Source: Osedax symbiont Rs1 (GTDB lineage: Bacteria; Pseudomonadota; Gammaproteobacteria; Pseudomonadales; Balneatricaceae). From it: a stretch of 63,500 nucleotides of DNA. The notes below the pieces were generated by a model. It ran no database searches. It was not told the DNA's origin and worked only from the letters and a program-made list of their open reading frames with translations. The position numbers and the translations under genes are program-made. Where the stretch lies: assembly GCA_000416275.1 (NCBI GenBank), contig ASZJ01000066.1, positions 1 to 63,500 on the forward strand, in the 5' to 3' direction. Positions 29,974-39,862 of the stretch are shown in pieces. Every line of letters begins with the position of its first letter. Within the stretch, counting starts at the first letter, position 1.

Positions 29974-30819
29974 TTAAAAAATCTGGCGCTGATCGGCAAT
30001 AATTTTCTGGTAACCGGCTTTAAAGTCAGGATAGATGAACCGATAACCGGAGTCGAGCAACAGGCTATTGTCGCAGCGTTTACTACTAGTTTTTCGACTG
30101 CTCGCCACTTCCTCAACTTGAGTATTAGTCGCTGTTGCCAGCCAGCTCATCACTTCGCTAATCGGGCTGGGAAGATGATCAGAGGCCAAGTACAAGGGCG
30201 CAATCGACTCGAGATTTGCCAATTTATTAATTAAATGTGCCAGTACCGCCGCGCAATCATCGAGATGAATACGATTGCTGTATTGTACTGGAGATGCACA
30301 GAAAACCTTTCCAGATCGAACCTGATTTAACAAATGCAGTCTCTGTGCCCCGTAGATACCACTAAACCTGACTACCGTTGCAGCGCTGCCGCTGGCGAGC
30401 ACTTGTCGCTCTGCTGCGAGCATTATTTTTGCTCGCTTAGTGGTGGGCAGGGTAATGGAGCGCTCATTGATCCACTGATGATCATCTTGATGGTATACCC
30501 CAGTGCTCGAGGTAAAGAAGATATGTGCCGGGGGTTTTTCCAAAGCGTCTAAGACGTTGCGCAAGCCGTCTACGTAGGTCTGGGTGTAAATTTCCTCGGT
30601 AGTAAAACTAGGGGCGGCGCAATACACAAGAATATCAGCACTGGGTAATACCTGCATGGTTTGGGGCATTAAAAGGTCTGCCGCTATCGGTAGGATAGCG
30701 GGCGGTAACTGCTCAGTTGAACGGCGCAAGCCATACACTCTATGCTGCTGCGCTAGAGTGACCGCTAAGGCACAGCCTACCTCGCCACAACCGGCAATCA
30801 GGATACTAAATTTTTGCAT
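29974..30819 (-). CDS. NAD(P)-dependent epimerase/dehydratase-like (SDR) protein
   Basis: The 281-residue extended-SDR protein starts FSILIAGCGEVGCALAVTLAQQ (nucleotide-binding GxGxxG) and has DILVYCAAPSF, the FFTSSTGVYHQDD active-site-like strand and VVRFSGIYGAQRL. The canonical YxxxK is not obvious, as in YeeZ-like proteins. It resembles the YeeZ group, whose substrate is unknown. It is divergent from oxyR, separated by 116 bp. Confidence 0.78.
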   Translation of the reverse strand: MQKFSILIAGCGEVGCALAVTLAQQHRVYGLRRSTEQLPPAILPIAADLLMPQTMQVLPSADILVYCAAPSFTTEEIYTQTYVDGLRNVLDALEKPPAHIFFTSSTGVYHQDDHQWINERSITLPTTKRAKIMLAAERQVLASGSAATVVRFSGIYGAQRLHLLNQVRSGKVFCASPVQYSNRIHLDDCAAVLAHLINKLANLESIAPLYLASDHLPSPISEVMSWLATATNTQVEEVASSRKTSSKRCDNSLLLDSGYRFIYPDFKAGYQKIIADQRQIF

Positions 30820-30935
30820 GAATTTTACGGCTCTGTCTCGGTCGCACTAAGCTGACACTGTGGAATCTAAGTTAAAACCTAGAAAGTATGCGATACTTAA
30901 TCTATGTTGTTGATATTTATAGTTAGGGATTATAT

Positions 30936-31856
30936 ATGACTTTGACTGAGTTGCGCTACATCGTCACTTTGGCAAAAACCGAACATTTTGGGCGCGCGGC
31001 AGAGCTGTGCTTCGTCAGTCAGCCAACTTTGTCGGTGGCGATTAAAAAGTTGGAGTCAGAATTGAACGTGGCGATTTTTGAAAGGGCTAAAAACAGTGTA
31101 AAAGTAACTGCAGTCGGCGGTAAAATTATCAGTCAGGCGAAGCTTACCTTAACCCAGGCGGCGGTGATTAAAGAGCTGGCTGAGGCTGACAAGGGCCAGT
31201 TAAATACTCCTTTAAGGGTCGGGGCTATCCATACAATCGGCCCATATGTATTCCCAGATTTGGTGCGTAAAATGCAAAAATCTGCACCGGGAATGCCGCT
31301 GTATATAGAAGAAAATTACACTAAGAACTTGCAGCATAAGTTGCTGGAAGGGGAGTTAGATGCGATCTTGATTGCCCTGCCGTTTGCAGTTCCCGATATA
31401 GTCACAGCTAAACTCTACCATGAAGACTTTTTGATGTTGCTCCACCCAGATCATCCCTGGTGTAACAAACCGCAGATAGCAGCCGCATCGCTGGCTGAAA
31501 CTGAGTTATTACTATTGGGGAAGGGGCATTGTTTTCGCGATCAAGTGCTAGAATCTTGCAGGTCACTGCAGCAAGTGTTGGCTGAACAGCACCAAGCGAC
31601 AGAGGGCAGCTCGCTGGAAACGATTCGCTTGATGGTTGCATCGGGCTTAGGCAGCAGTGTTATACCACGCAGTGCTGCACAATCGGCGAACAGCATGGAC
31701 CACCTTATAACGCTACCGTTTAGCGAGCCAGTGCCAGGTCGAACTGTGGCTTTAGCATGGCGGGCGAGTTTCCCACGGCTCAAAGCCATCGACTGTCTGC
31801 TACAGGCACTGCAAAATGACAGCAGCATAGCAGGGGAGCCAAATCATGTCCGTTGA
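30936..31856 (+). CDS. oxyR: Hydrogen peroxide-sensing LysR regulator OxyR
   Basis: The 306-residue LysR protein has an N-terminal helix-turn-helix (MTLTELRYIVTLAKTEHFGRAAELC...QPTLSVAIKKLE). The redox pair sits in GKGHCFRDQVLESCRS: C199 and C208, numbered exactly as in E. coli OxyR. Oxidation to a disulfide activates peroxide-defence genes. Its 3' end overlaps recG by 11 bases, the oxyR-recG order seen in Pseudomonas. Secure. Confidence 0.95.
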   Translation: MTLTELRYIVTLAKTEHFGRAAELCFVSQPTLSVAIKKLESELNVAIFERAKNSVKVTAVGGKIISQAKLTLTQAAVIKELAEADKGQLNTPLRVGAIHTIGPYVFPDLVRKMQKSAPGMPLYIEENYTKNLQHKLLEGELDAILIALPFAVPDIVTAKLYHEDFLMLLHPDHPWCNKPQIAAASLAETELLLLGKGHCFRDQVLESCRSLQQVLAEQHQATEGSSLETIRLMVASGLGSSVIPRSAAQSANSMDHLITLPFSEPVPGRTVALAWRASFPRLKAIDCLLQALQNDSSIAGEPNHVR

Positions 31857-33942
31857 TGGACCTAACATCCCCGCAGTGGGAGTGTTAAAAGGGGTGGGGG
31901 CCGCGATGGTCAACAAGCTGGAGCGCCTTGGGATTCACAATTTACAAGATTTACTGTTCCACTTGCCGATTAGGTATCAAGATCGTACCAGTGTCAAAAA
32001 AATAGCGGCGCTGCGAATTGGCGATGAAGCGGTTATCGAAGCTGAAGTGTCGGTTGTTGAAATTAAATTAGGTAAAAAAAGAACTCTACTCTGTCGTGTG
32101 CACGATGGAACTGGTAGCTTGACGCTGCGGTTTTTTCACTTTTCGGCGGCGCAAAAAAATAGCTTGAGCAAAGGAAAAATCTTACGTTGTTTCTCCGAGG
32201 TAAGGCCGGGGCCCAACGGTTTGGAAATGGTGCACCCTGAATACAAGGGGCTAGATGATGAGCTGCCGACACCGATAGAGCAGAGCTTGACACCGGTCTA
32301 TCCAATTACCGAGGGGCTGCAGCAAAATCGGATTAGATCGTTGATGCAGCAAGCTTTGCGCTGGCTAGAAAGTGGCGAGTTAGCGGAGTTGCTACCCACC
32401 GAGCTGCGCTCTCAGTGGGGGTTACCGCAGCTCGGTAAGTCTTTAGCCTATTTACACGCGCCGCCTCCTCAGGCCGATAGAGAGCTGATGGCTACGGGCC
32501 TGCACCCTGCGCAGCGGCGACTTGCTTTTGAAGAGTTGCTCGCCCATCACTTAACGCTGTTAAATATTCGCCGCAGTGTGCAGCAGCAAGGGGCACCGGT
32601 ACTTAAAGCACCAGCCGATTTGTGTGCGCGCTTTCTCAGTCAGCTGGACTTTACTTTAACCGGGGCTCAGCAGAGGGTCTGTGCTGAAATAGCCACGGAC
32701 CTTACTAAGGGCGTCGCTATGCTGCGCTTAATTCAGGGGGATGTTGGCTCCGGGAAAACAGTAGTGGCAGCGATGGCGGCAATCCAAGCGGTAGAGAATG
32801 GCTTGCAAGCGGCTATCATGGCGCCAACCGAGATTCTCGCCGAGCAGCACTATCTGAATTTTCAGAAGTGGCTCGCTCCGCTGCAGGTCAAAGTTGGCAT
32901 GCTGAGCGGTAAAGTTAAAGGTAAAAAAAGAGCGCTGCAACTGCAAAACTTCGCCAGTGGTGAGGCGCAAGTGATAGTGGGTACTCACGCACTTTTTCAG
33001 GAAGAAGTTCGGTTTTTTAATTTGGGACTGGCGGTTATCGATGAACAACACCGCTTTGGTGTGCATCAACGCATGAGTCTGAGAGAGAAAGGTAAAAATG
33101 GTAAATTATCCCCCCATCAGCTGATTATGACGGCGACACCTATTCCAAGAACCTTGACCATGAGCGCCTATGCCGATTTAGACTGCTCGGTGATTGATGA
33201 GCTCCCACCCGGCAGAACGCCGGTACAAACAGTGGTTATTGGCGATCATCGACGTGATCAAGTGATTGCTCGAGTGAGAAAAGCCTGCCTCGAACAACGA
33301 CAGGTTTACTGGGTGTGTACGTTGATCGAAGAATCTGAAGTGCTGGAGTGCCAAGCAGCTGAAGTGACTGCTGAACAGTTGCAGCAACAGTTACCGGAAT
33401 TAAAGATTGGGCTGATTCATGGACGGATGAAAGGGGCCGAAAAAGTTGAGATTATGCAGCGATTTAAAGGTGATGCAGAAACAGCGGCGAGCATTGATGT
33501 GCTGGTGGCCACCACCGTTATTGAAGTGGGCGTCGATGTGCCAAATGCCAGCGTGATGATTATTGAAAATCCGGAGCGTTTAGGTTTAGCGCAGTTGCAC
33601 CAGCTGAGAGGGCGGGTCGGGCGGGGCTCGGTTGAGAGTTACTGTTTGTTGCTGTATCGTGCGCCTCTTTCATACACTGGCAAGCAGCGCTTACAGATTA
33701 TGCGCGATACCACTGACGGCTTTAAAATAGCTGAAAAAGATCTAGAAATTAGAGGGCCAGGTGAAGTTTTAGGCACAAAGCAAACCGGTGAAATGCAGTT
33801 TAGAATAGCCGATTTACAAAGAGATGCGGACCTGCTGGAACAAGTGCAGTCACTGGCATTGCAAGTGAATACAGATCCACAGCTAAGTGCGGCAATCACC
33901 AGGCGCTGGCTGGGTACCGGTGAACAGTACGGACAAGTATAA
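31846..33942 (+). CDS. recG: ATP-dependent DNA helicase RecG
   Basis: The 698-residue helicase remodels stalled forks and branched DNA. The N-terminal wedge/OB domain (residues about 60-150) precedes helicase motifs: LIQGDVGSGKTVVA (Walker A), APTEILAEQH, VGTHALF, AVIDEQHRFGVHQR (Walker B), MTATPIPRTL, then VATTVIEVGVDVPNASVMII and QLHQLRGRVGRG in domain 2. Overlaps oxyR by 11 bases, so the two are likely co-transcribed. Confidence 0.97.
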   Translation: MSVDGPNIPAVGVLKGVGAAMVNKLERLGIHNLQDLLFHLPIRYQDRTSVKKIAALRIGDEAVIEAEVSVVEIKLGKKRTLLCRVHDGTGSLTLRFFHFSAAQKNSLSKGKILRCFSEVRPGPNGLEMVHPEYKGLDDELPTPIEQSLTPVYPITEGLQQNRIRSLMQQALRWLESGELAELLPTELRSQWGLPQLGKSLAYLHAPPPQADRELMATGLHPAQRRLAFEELLAHHLTLLNIRRSVQQQGAPVLKAPADLCARFLSQLDFTLTGAQQRVCAEIATDLTKGVAMLRLIQGDVGSGKTVVAAMAAIQAVENGLQAAIMAPTEILAEQHYLNFQKWLAPLQVKVGMLSGKVKGKKRALQLQNFASGEAQVIVGTHALFQEEVRFFNLGLAVIDEQHRFGVHQRMSLREKGKNGKLSPHQLIMTATPIPRTLTMSAYADLDCSVIDELPPGRTPVQTVVIGDHRRDQVIARVRKACLEQRQVYWVCTLIEESEVLECQAAEVTAEQLQQQLPELKIGLIHGRMKGAEKVEIMQRFKGDAETAASIDVLVATTVIEVGVDVPNASVMIIENPERLGLAQLHQLRGRVGRGSVESYCLLLYRAPLSYTGKQRLQIMRDTTDGFKIAEKDLEIRGPGEVLGTKQTGEMQFRIADLQRDADLLEQVQSLALQVNTDPQLSAAITRRWLGTGEQYGQV

Positions 33943-34044
33943 AGCCATTTAAAGTGATTAGAGGAATTGGCGATTAATTGCTAGTTTTTCCCTAGTTAGG
34001 AAAAGCTGCTGGCAGAGTCCAGCGCTAAGTAAAAGAGAATAACA

Positions 34045-34563
34045 TTGAATATTAGCCAGGCAGATCAAGACATCATCCGTGCACAAATAGGCAGAGAGCC
34101 GCAAGGTATTGTCGCTATCGCCGCTAGAGGGGACAATGGCGTGCCTGTAGTGTTGCAAATGCGCAGTATTGTCGATGGTAAGCCATTTCCGACTTTGTAT
34201 TGGCTCTGCTCTAAAGACCTCTCTAAGGCATTAGGCAGTATTGAAACACTAGGCTGGGTTAAAGAGATAGAGCAGCGGTTGGCCGTTGATGAGCCCTTGC
34301 AAGCTGCTTATTTTGCCAATCAGCAACAGTATGTAGCGAGGCGCCAGCAGGCGATGTCAGCGGAAGATCTGGCCACTATTGAACAGCGTGGTTTTACTGA
34401 AATGTTTTGTCGCTACGGCATAGGTGGAATTTCCCAGTGGGATAAAGTGCGCTGTTTACACATGCAATATGCACATCACTTAGCCGCTGAAAACGTAATC
34501 GGAAAATTACTAGACGAAGAATTTGAATTGTATAAATTACTAGAAAATAAAGATTTAAAATAG
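34045..34563 (+). CDS. DUF501 domain-containing protein
   Basis: The 172-residue protein has the DUF501 pattern: QIGREPQGIVAIAARGDNGVPVVLQM near the start, FPTLYWLCSKDLSKALGSIETLGWV, and the C-terminal GGISQWDKVRCLHMQYAHHLA. The family is widespread in bacteria but its role is unproven; in many genomes it sits beside ppx. Here it stands alone, 100 bp after recG. The TTG start (34045) is preceded by AAAGAGAATAA. The stop codon opens a stem-loop. Confidence 0.85.
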   Translation: MNISQADQDIIRAQIGREPQGIVAIAARGDNGVPVVLQMRSIVDGKPFPTLYWLCSKDLSKALGSIETLGWVKEIEQRLAVDEPLQAAYFANQQQYVARRQQAMSAEDLATIEQRGFTEMFCRYGIGGISQWDKVRCLHMQYAHHLAAENVIGKLLDEEFELYKLLENKDLK

Positions 34564-34600
34564 TCGCTAGCTAGTTATTGTTCAGGTAGTTAGCGACTAC
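34561..34600. terminator. Stem-loop after DUF501 gene
   Basis: TAGTCGCTAGCTA (34561-34573, starting at the DUF501 stop) pairs with TAGTTAGCGACTA about 13 bases further on, with one mismatch. It lies between convergent genes; no strong T run follows. Confidence 0.45.
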
Positions 34601-34624
34601 TTACTAACGTGCGCGATTAGGCGG

Positions 34625-34885
<261 letters not shown>

Positions 34886-34960
34886 TCACAAGGTTAGGAT
34901 TTAAATTGATAGCGTCACTGTCACTGGCAACTACCTGCGGTTCTTTCGTATTGGTAAAGT

Positions 34961-34991
34961 GAGATCTCTGCATGACTTTCCCAGAGGTCTC
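34961..34991. mobile_element. Family A remnant of two ends only (31 bp)
   Basis: GAGATCTCTGCAT at the left and CAGAGGTCTC at the right form a family A end pair with only about 8 bases between. An exact 5-bp direct repeat AAAGT flanks it (34956-34960, 34992-34996), just like the full-size copies. It appears to be a deletion product that kept only the terminal inverted repeats. Confidence 0.75.
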
Positions 34992-35014
34992 AAAGTAGCG
35001 CTTCTTAAGAGAGC

Positions 35015-35815
<801 letters not shown>

Positions 35816-35844
35816 TTGAAATGAGATTTGTTATCATTTATTAT
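35816..35844 (+). promoter_or_regulatory. Fur box overlapping a promoter for the imelysin cluster
   Basis: A -35 TTGAAA (35816-35821), a 17-bp spacer and a -10 TATTAT (35839-35844) contain AATGAGATTTGTTATCATT (35820-35838). By eye this matches 15 of 18 non-central positions of the Fur box AATGATAATnATTATCATT. It lies about 310 bp upstream of the imelysin start, implying a long leader. Predicts repression by iron. Confidence 0.65.
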
Positions 35845-36157
35845 GTTGCTAAATTTAAACCCAACTGGTTTTCATCCACTTATTGCGCTGTTGCGCGAAC
35901 CATGTGTTCGCAATATGCATAAATGTGTGGCTGGCAACTATCTAATAATTTACTGCTCTTTAAATCGTGCATTTAAACCGGTGTATTAGCGCCTGCTTTT
36001 TGGCTTAAAAGAGATTGGGAATATTTACTGAGCTTGATTGGTTTATAAGTGATGTGAAAATGCTCAGCTTGTAGAGTACAGAATGTCTCGCATTGGTATG
36101 CCCACCTTGAACTAAGGGTTAATAGAGCGAGTAAATTAATATAATTGAGGCTATTTC

Positions 36158-37441
36158 ATGAAATCTTTTCCGGCACTAGCGTTGTCCGCAGCAATTGGAT
36201 TTGCATCTTTATCAACAGGGGCTTTTGCAGCTCAAGAAACGGCAGCAGCTTCTGTCCTTAAGCACTATGGTGACATTGCTCAGGCAACTTTTGAAGATTC
36301 ACTAAGCGCAGCTAAGAACTTACAGACTAGCATTAATGCTTTTCTTGCTACACCGACTGAGGCGACCCTGGCAGCGGCTAAAAAGTCTTGGATTGCAGCG
36401 CGGGTTCCCTACCAGCAGACAGAAGCTTACCGTTTTGGTAACGCGATTGTCGATGAGTGGGAAGGCAAGGTAAATGCATGGCCATTAGATGAAGGTTTGA
36501 TTGACTACGTAGATACTAACTATGGAACGCAATCTGACGAAAATCCATACTACGCAGCTAACGTGATTGCCAACAAAACTTTAAACATTGGTGGCGTTAA
36601 GGTAGATGCATCGAAGATTACGCCAGCACTGCTGGGCGAAACGTTACAAGAAATTGATGAAGTAGAATCAAACGTTGCCACTGGTTATCACGCAATAGAG
36701 TTTTTACTTTGGGGCCAAGATCTTAACGGTACTGAAAAAGGCGCGGGTAAAAGAGCCGCTACTGATTACAGCCTGACAGATTGCACCAATGGTAACTGCG
36801 ATCGTCGTCGTGATTATTTGAGTGCAGCGACTTCATTGCTGATCACCGATTTAGCAGAGATGACTGCTAACTGGCAGCCAAATGGCGCCGCTCGTAAAGA
36901 GCTGGCAGAAAAAGGAGATAAAGGCGGGCTTGCAACTATCCTAACAGGTATGGGTAGCTTGTCTTACGGAGAGCTAGCGGGTGAGCGTATTAAGCTGGGC
37001 TTGATCGTACACGATCCTGAAGAAGAGCATGATTGCTTCTCCGATAACACGCACTTCTCGCACTTCTATGATGCGATGAGTATTAAGAACGTTTACACCG
37101 GTGAGTATCGCAGAGTTGATGGTACTTTATTAAAAGGACCTAGCTTATCTGCACTAGTTGCGGGTAAATCAGCAGATGTTGATGCTAAATTGAATGCCCA
37201 GTTAATGGCCACTCAAGGCTTTATGCAAGTGATGGTTGATGAAGCGGCGAAAGGTAATACTTTTGATGTACTGATCGGATCTGGCAACAAGTTAGGTAAT
37301 GCGATTGTACAAGATGTGGTTGATGCATTAACGGTGCAAACTAAAGGTATTGAAGCGGCTATCAATGCTTTAGAGTTAGACAAAATTGAACTTGAAGGAT
37401 CTGATAGCTTAGATAATCCTGCGAGCATCACCGCGGGCTAG
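36158..37441 (+). CDS. Imelysin family periplasmic protein (IcmP-like)
   Basis: The 427-residue protein has a signal peptide (ending GAFAAQETA) and the imelysin domain signature GYHAIEFLLWGQDLNG (GxHxxE, residues about 182-197). It also has AARVPYQQTEAYRFGN and DCFSDNTHFSHFYDAMSI. Imelysin proteins are iron-regulated periplasmic or surface proteins linked to iron uptake; the peptidase activity first ascribed to them is disputed. This is the first gene of the iron-linked cluster, behind a Fur-type promoter, and is followed by a strong terminator. It resembles P. aeruginosa IcmP (PA4370). Confidence 0.88.
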   Translation: MKSFPALALSAAIGFASLSTGAFAAQETAAASVLKHYGDIAQATFEDSLSAAKNLQTSINAFLATPTEATLAAAKKSWIAARVPYQQTEAYRFGNAIVDEWEGKVNAWPLDEGLIDYVDTNYGTQSDENPYYAANVIANKTLNIGGVKVDASKITPALLGETLQEIDEVESNVATGYHAIEFLLWGQDLNGTEKGAGKRAATDYSLTDCTNGNCDRRRDYLSAATSLLITDLAEMTANWQPNGAARKELAEKGDKGGLATILTGMGSLSYGELAGERIKLGLIVHDPEEEHDCFSDNTHFSHFYDAMSIKNVYTGEYRRVDGTLLKGPSLSALVAGKSADVDAKLNAQLMATQGFMQVMVDEAAKGNTFDVLIGSGNKLGNAIVQDVVDALTVQTKGIEAAINALELDKIELEGSDSLDNPASITAG

Positions 37442-37472
37442 TCACAGCAGTTATGTGAATTTAGCGCCATTT

Positions 37473-37507
37473 AAAAAAGCCTGTCGAGATTCGACGGGCT
37501 TTTTTTT
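37473..37507 (+). terminator. Rho-independent terminator after imelysin gene
   Basis: AAAAAAGCCTGTCGA (37473-37487) pairs with TCGACGGGCTTTTTTT (37491 onward), one G-T-type mismatch in the stem, followed by an uninterrupted T run. Classical structure 32 bp past the stop codon. Confidence 0.88.
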
Positions 37508-37550
37508 GCCTGTTCAGCGGCTTGCAAATGGGTGGGAGGGCATATGAGAA

Positions 37551-37624
37551 TGCAGTTAAAATTTTCAATTTTACTGGAAAATAAATGTCATACTCTGTAA
37601 CTACTTTGCAATCATGGATTCAGG
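37551..37624. repeat. Family B repeat, half-length fragment
   Basis: About 74 bp match the right half of 55250-55409 in the same orientation: GCAGTTAAAATTTTCAATT, the ATACTCTGTA core and ATGGATTCAGG at the end. It lies between the imelysin terminator and the acetyltransferase start (37646), so it fills that gene's promoter region. Confidence 0.65.
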
Positions 37625-37645
37625 TTAATCATAGGCGATTAGGTT

Positions 37646-38167
37646 ATGGGTAATATCCGCATAAAAGCGTTAGATCAACATGACTGGGCTATTTACAAGT
37701 TATTGCGGTTGAGCTCTCTTAAAGATTCGCCTGATTCGTTCGGCTCTACTTTTGAGCGGGAAAGTGCTTTTCAAGAAAGAGAGTGGGCCTCTCGGCTCCG
37801 CTGTAAAAAAGGGATTCTATTAGTTGCTTTTCTAAATGGCACCCCCGTAAGTTTGGCAAGCGGACTGGTTAACGCAAAGCGGGGTAAATCCGGCAGTATA
37901 TATCAAATGTGGGTGTCTCCTAACGCCAGAAATTTAGGTGTTGCGAAGTTGCTATTAGCTAAAATAATGGACTGGGCAAGGGAATTGAAATTAACTAGCT
38001 TGTCGCTAGAGGTGACAACGAGCAATACCGCCGCTATAAAGTTGTATAGTTCTTTAGGGTTTTTAGCAGATGGTGAACTGAAAGAGTTGAGAGCAGATTC
38101 GCTTGTCAAAGTTCAGCCTATGTCTATTGTTCTGTCTGTTAGCCATGCTACTAGCTTGATCTGTTAA
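37646..38167 (+). CDS. GNAT family N-acetyltransferase
   Basis: The 173-residue protein has the GNAT acetyl-CoA loop in MWVSPNARNLGVAKLLLAKIMDWA (R-x-x-G-x-A, residues about 89-112) and the C-terminal LEVTTSNTAAIKLYSSLGF segment typical of the superfamily. Substrate unknown. It interrupts the iron-linked cluster but is separated by a terminator on one side and a Fur-like site on the other. A family B fragment lies immediately upstream. Confidence 0.85.
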   Translation: MGNIRIKALDQHDWAIYKLLRLSSLKDSPDSFGSTFERESAFQEREWASRLRCKKGILLVAFLNGTPVSLASGLVNAKRGKSGSIYQMWVSPNARNLGVAKLLLAKIMDWARELKLTSLSLEVTTSNTAAIKLYSSLGFLADGELKELRADSLVKVQPMSIVLSVSHATSLIC

Positions 38168-38303
38168 CCACCAGATATCATTATTTGGAAAGTCTAAAAG
38201 CCTGAATTTAGAGAGACAGGCTGCGATTTTTGATCGATAAATGGGTTGTTGTTGTTAGTGCTGTCGGTTACAGAGAAGTCACATATGTGATTTTATGCTC
38301 GTT

Positions 38304-38327
38304 AATGAGAATGATAAAGTTTACAAT
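38304..38327 (+). promoter_or_regulatory. Possible Fur site and -10 before DUF1111 gene
   Basis: AATGAGAATGATAAAGT (38304-38320) is a run of Fur-type hexamers (NATWAT-like) followed by a -10-like TACAAT (38322-38327), 57 bp before the TTG start. The -35 is poor. Together with 35816-35844 it suggests shared iron control. Confidence 0.5.
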
Positions 38328-38383
38328 ATAGAGTCCGATATGCTTGTTGCTAACTCACTCATTTTCTATCAATAGGCCAAAGC

Positions 38384-39862
38384 TTGCTTAATAACTATTT
38401 TAATAACTACCGAATTTTACTGTTTTTATTTTTTGGTTTTCTATCGACAGTGATCAGTGCCGCTGTCCCTTTGGCTACCCATGATTTTTCGCAGCCTGAA
38501 AAGTACGAGCAGTTTGCTGGTGGCGCTACTAGTGTTCTGATAAAAGGCAAAAAATCTTTTTTACAACCGGCGAAAAATTTAAGTTTTGCAAAAAAGCTCG
38601 ACTTTAAGATTGGCGAGAGTATTTTTGCAAAATTTTGGGTGTTTTCGCCATCTTCGACTCAGGCAAGTGATGGCTTGGGGCCGCTACATAATGCCCGCTC
38701 TTGTATGGGCTGTCATATTAGAGGGGGGAGAGGTCATGTGCCCCAAGCTAATTGGCCAGCAGACAACGCCATTTCAATGTTAATGCGCTTAAGTATACCC
38801 GCGCAGAATCAAGAGCAGCGCCAGCAGCTAGCATCGGGCCGACTGGCTTTTATTACAGAGCCCAACTATGGCAGTCAACTACAAGATTTTGCCCTGCAGG
38901 GCATGGATGCCGAAGGTCGAATTAGCATAAAGTATACTGAGCAAGCAGTGACGTTACGCTCCGGCCGGGTTATTCAGCTGCGAGCCCCCAGCTATTCAAT
39001 TACTGGTTTAAACTATGGGCCGCTGCACCCGGACACTATGTTCTCAGTGCGAGTCGCCAACCCAATGATCGGTTTGGGCCTGTTAGAAGCTATTGATCAA
39101 CAGGATATTTTATCCCTGGTGGATGCCGATGATCAAAATGCTGACGGGATCTCAGGTAGAGCCAATTTAGTTTGGCAGGTCGCCAGCCAATCGCTGGCGC
39201 TGGGGCGCTTTGGCTGGAAGGCGGGCAGCCCGAATTTAGTACAGCAGAACAGTGCTGCTTTCGCGACTGACATGGGGCTGTCAACGCTGCTATTTAAGCA
39301 AGCTTATCAGGGGGATTGTACTGTTCATCAACAAGTTTGTCTGCAGGCACCCGATGGGCGATCTAGCCATTTAGCAGATGTAGAAGTGGCGCCACAAATG
39401 GATCAAGCACTGGCATTATTTACCCGCAATATCGCTGTGCCAATTCGCACTAACGTCGCTAGTCGCTCGGTGTTAGCAGGCAAGCAGCTTTTTTATCAAA
39501 GTGGTTGCACCGGCTGCCATCAGCCGGCATTCACCACTAGCTCCGATGCCCCATTGGAACAGGCCAGTCAATTAATTTGGCCCTATTCCGATCTGTTGCT
39601 ACACGACATGGGAGAAGGGTTGGCCGATAACCGACCGGAGTTTCAAGCGAGCGGAAGAGAGTGGCGAACCGCGCCACTCTGGGGAATCGGCGCGACCAAA
39701 GCGGTATCGGGAAAAACAGAATTTTTGCATGATGGTCGAGCCAGATCGCTACTAGAGGCGATTTTATGGCACGGTGGGGAAGCGCAAAAAAGCCGCGATG
39801 CGGTGGTTAATATGTCTGATGAAGAGCACAATAAGCTTATATTATTTTTGGAGTCGCTGTAG
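38384..39862 (+). CDS. Di-haem DUF1111 oxidoreductase-like cytochrome
   Basis: The 492-residue exported protein (signal segment ILLFLFFGFLSTVISAA) carries two c-type haem motifs: CMGCH (residues 107-111) and CTGCH (about 374-378). Between them are the DUF1111 landmarks RAPSYSITGLNYGPLHPDTMFSVRVANPMIGLGLLEAI and DADDQNADGISGRANLVW, a calcium-site-like loop. It ends AILWHGGEAQKSRDAVVNMS. It probably transfers electrons in the periplasm, perhaps reducing iron beside the imelysins. The TTG start follows a Fur-like site. Its stop overlaps the next gene by one base (TAGTG). Confidence 0.88.
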   Translation: MLNNYFNNYRILLFLFFGFLSTVISAAVPLATHDFSQPEKYEQFAGGATSVLIKGKKSFLQPAKNLSFAKKLDFKIGESIFAKFWVFSPSSTQASDGLGPLHNARSCMGCHIRGGRGHVPQANWPADNAISMLMRLSIPAQNQEQRQQLASGRLAFITEPNYGSQLQDFALQGMDAEGRISIKYTEQAVTLRSGRVIQLRAPSYSITGLNYGPLHPDTMFSVRVANPMIGLGLLEAIDQQDILSLVDADDQNADGISGRANLVWQVASQSLALGRFGWKAGSPNLVQQNSAAFATDMGLSTLLFKQAYQGDCTVHQQVCLQAPDGRSSHLADVEVAPQMDQALALFTRNIAVPIRTNVASRSVLAGKQLFYQSGCTGCHQPAFTTSSDAPLEQASQLIWPYSDLLLHDMGEGLADNRPEFQASGREWRTAPLWGIGATKAVSGKTEFLHDGRARSLLEAILWHGGEAQKSRDAVVNMSDEEHNKLILFLESL

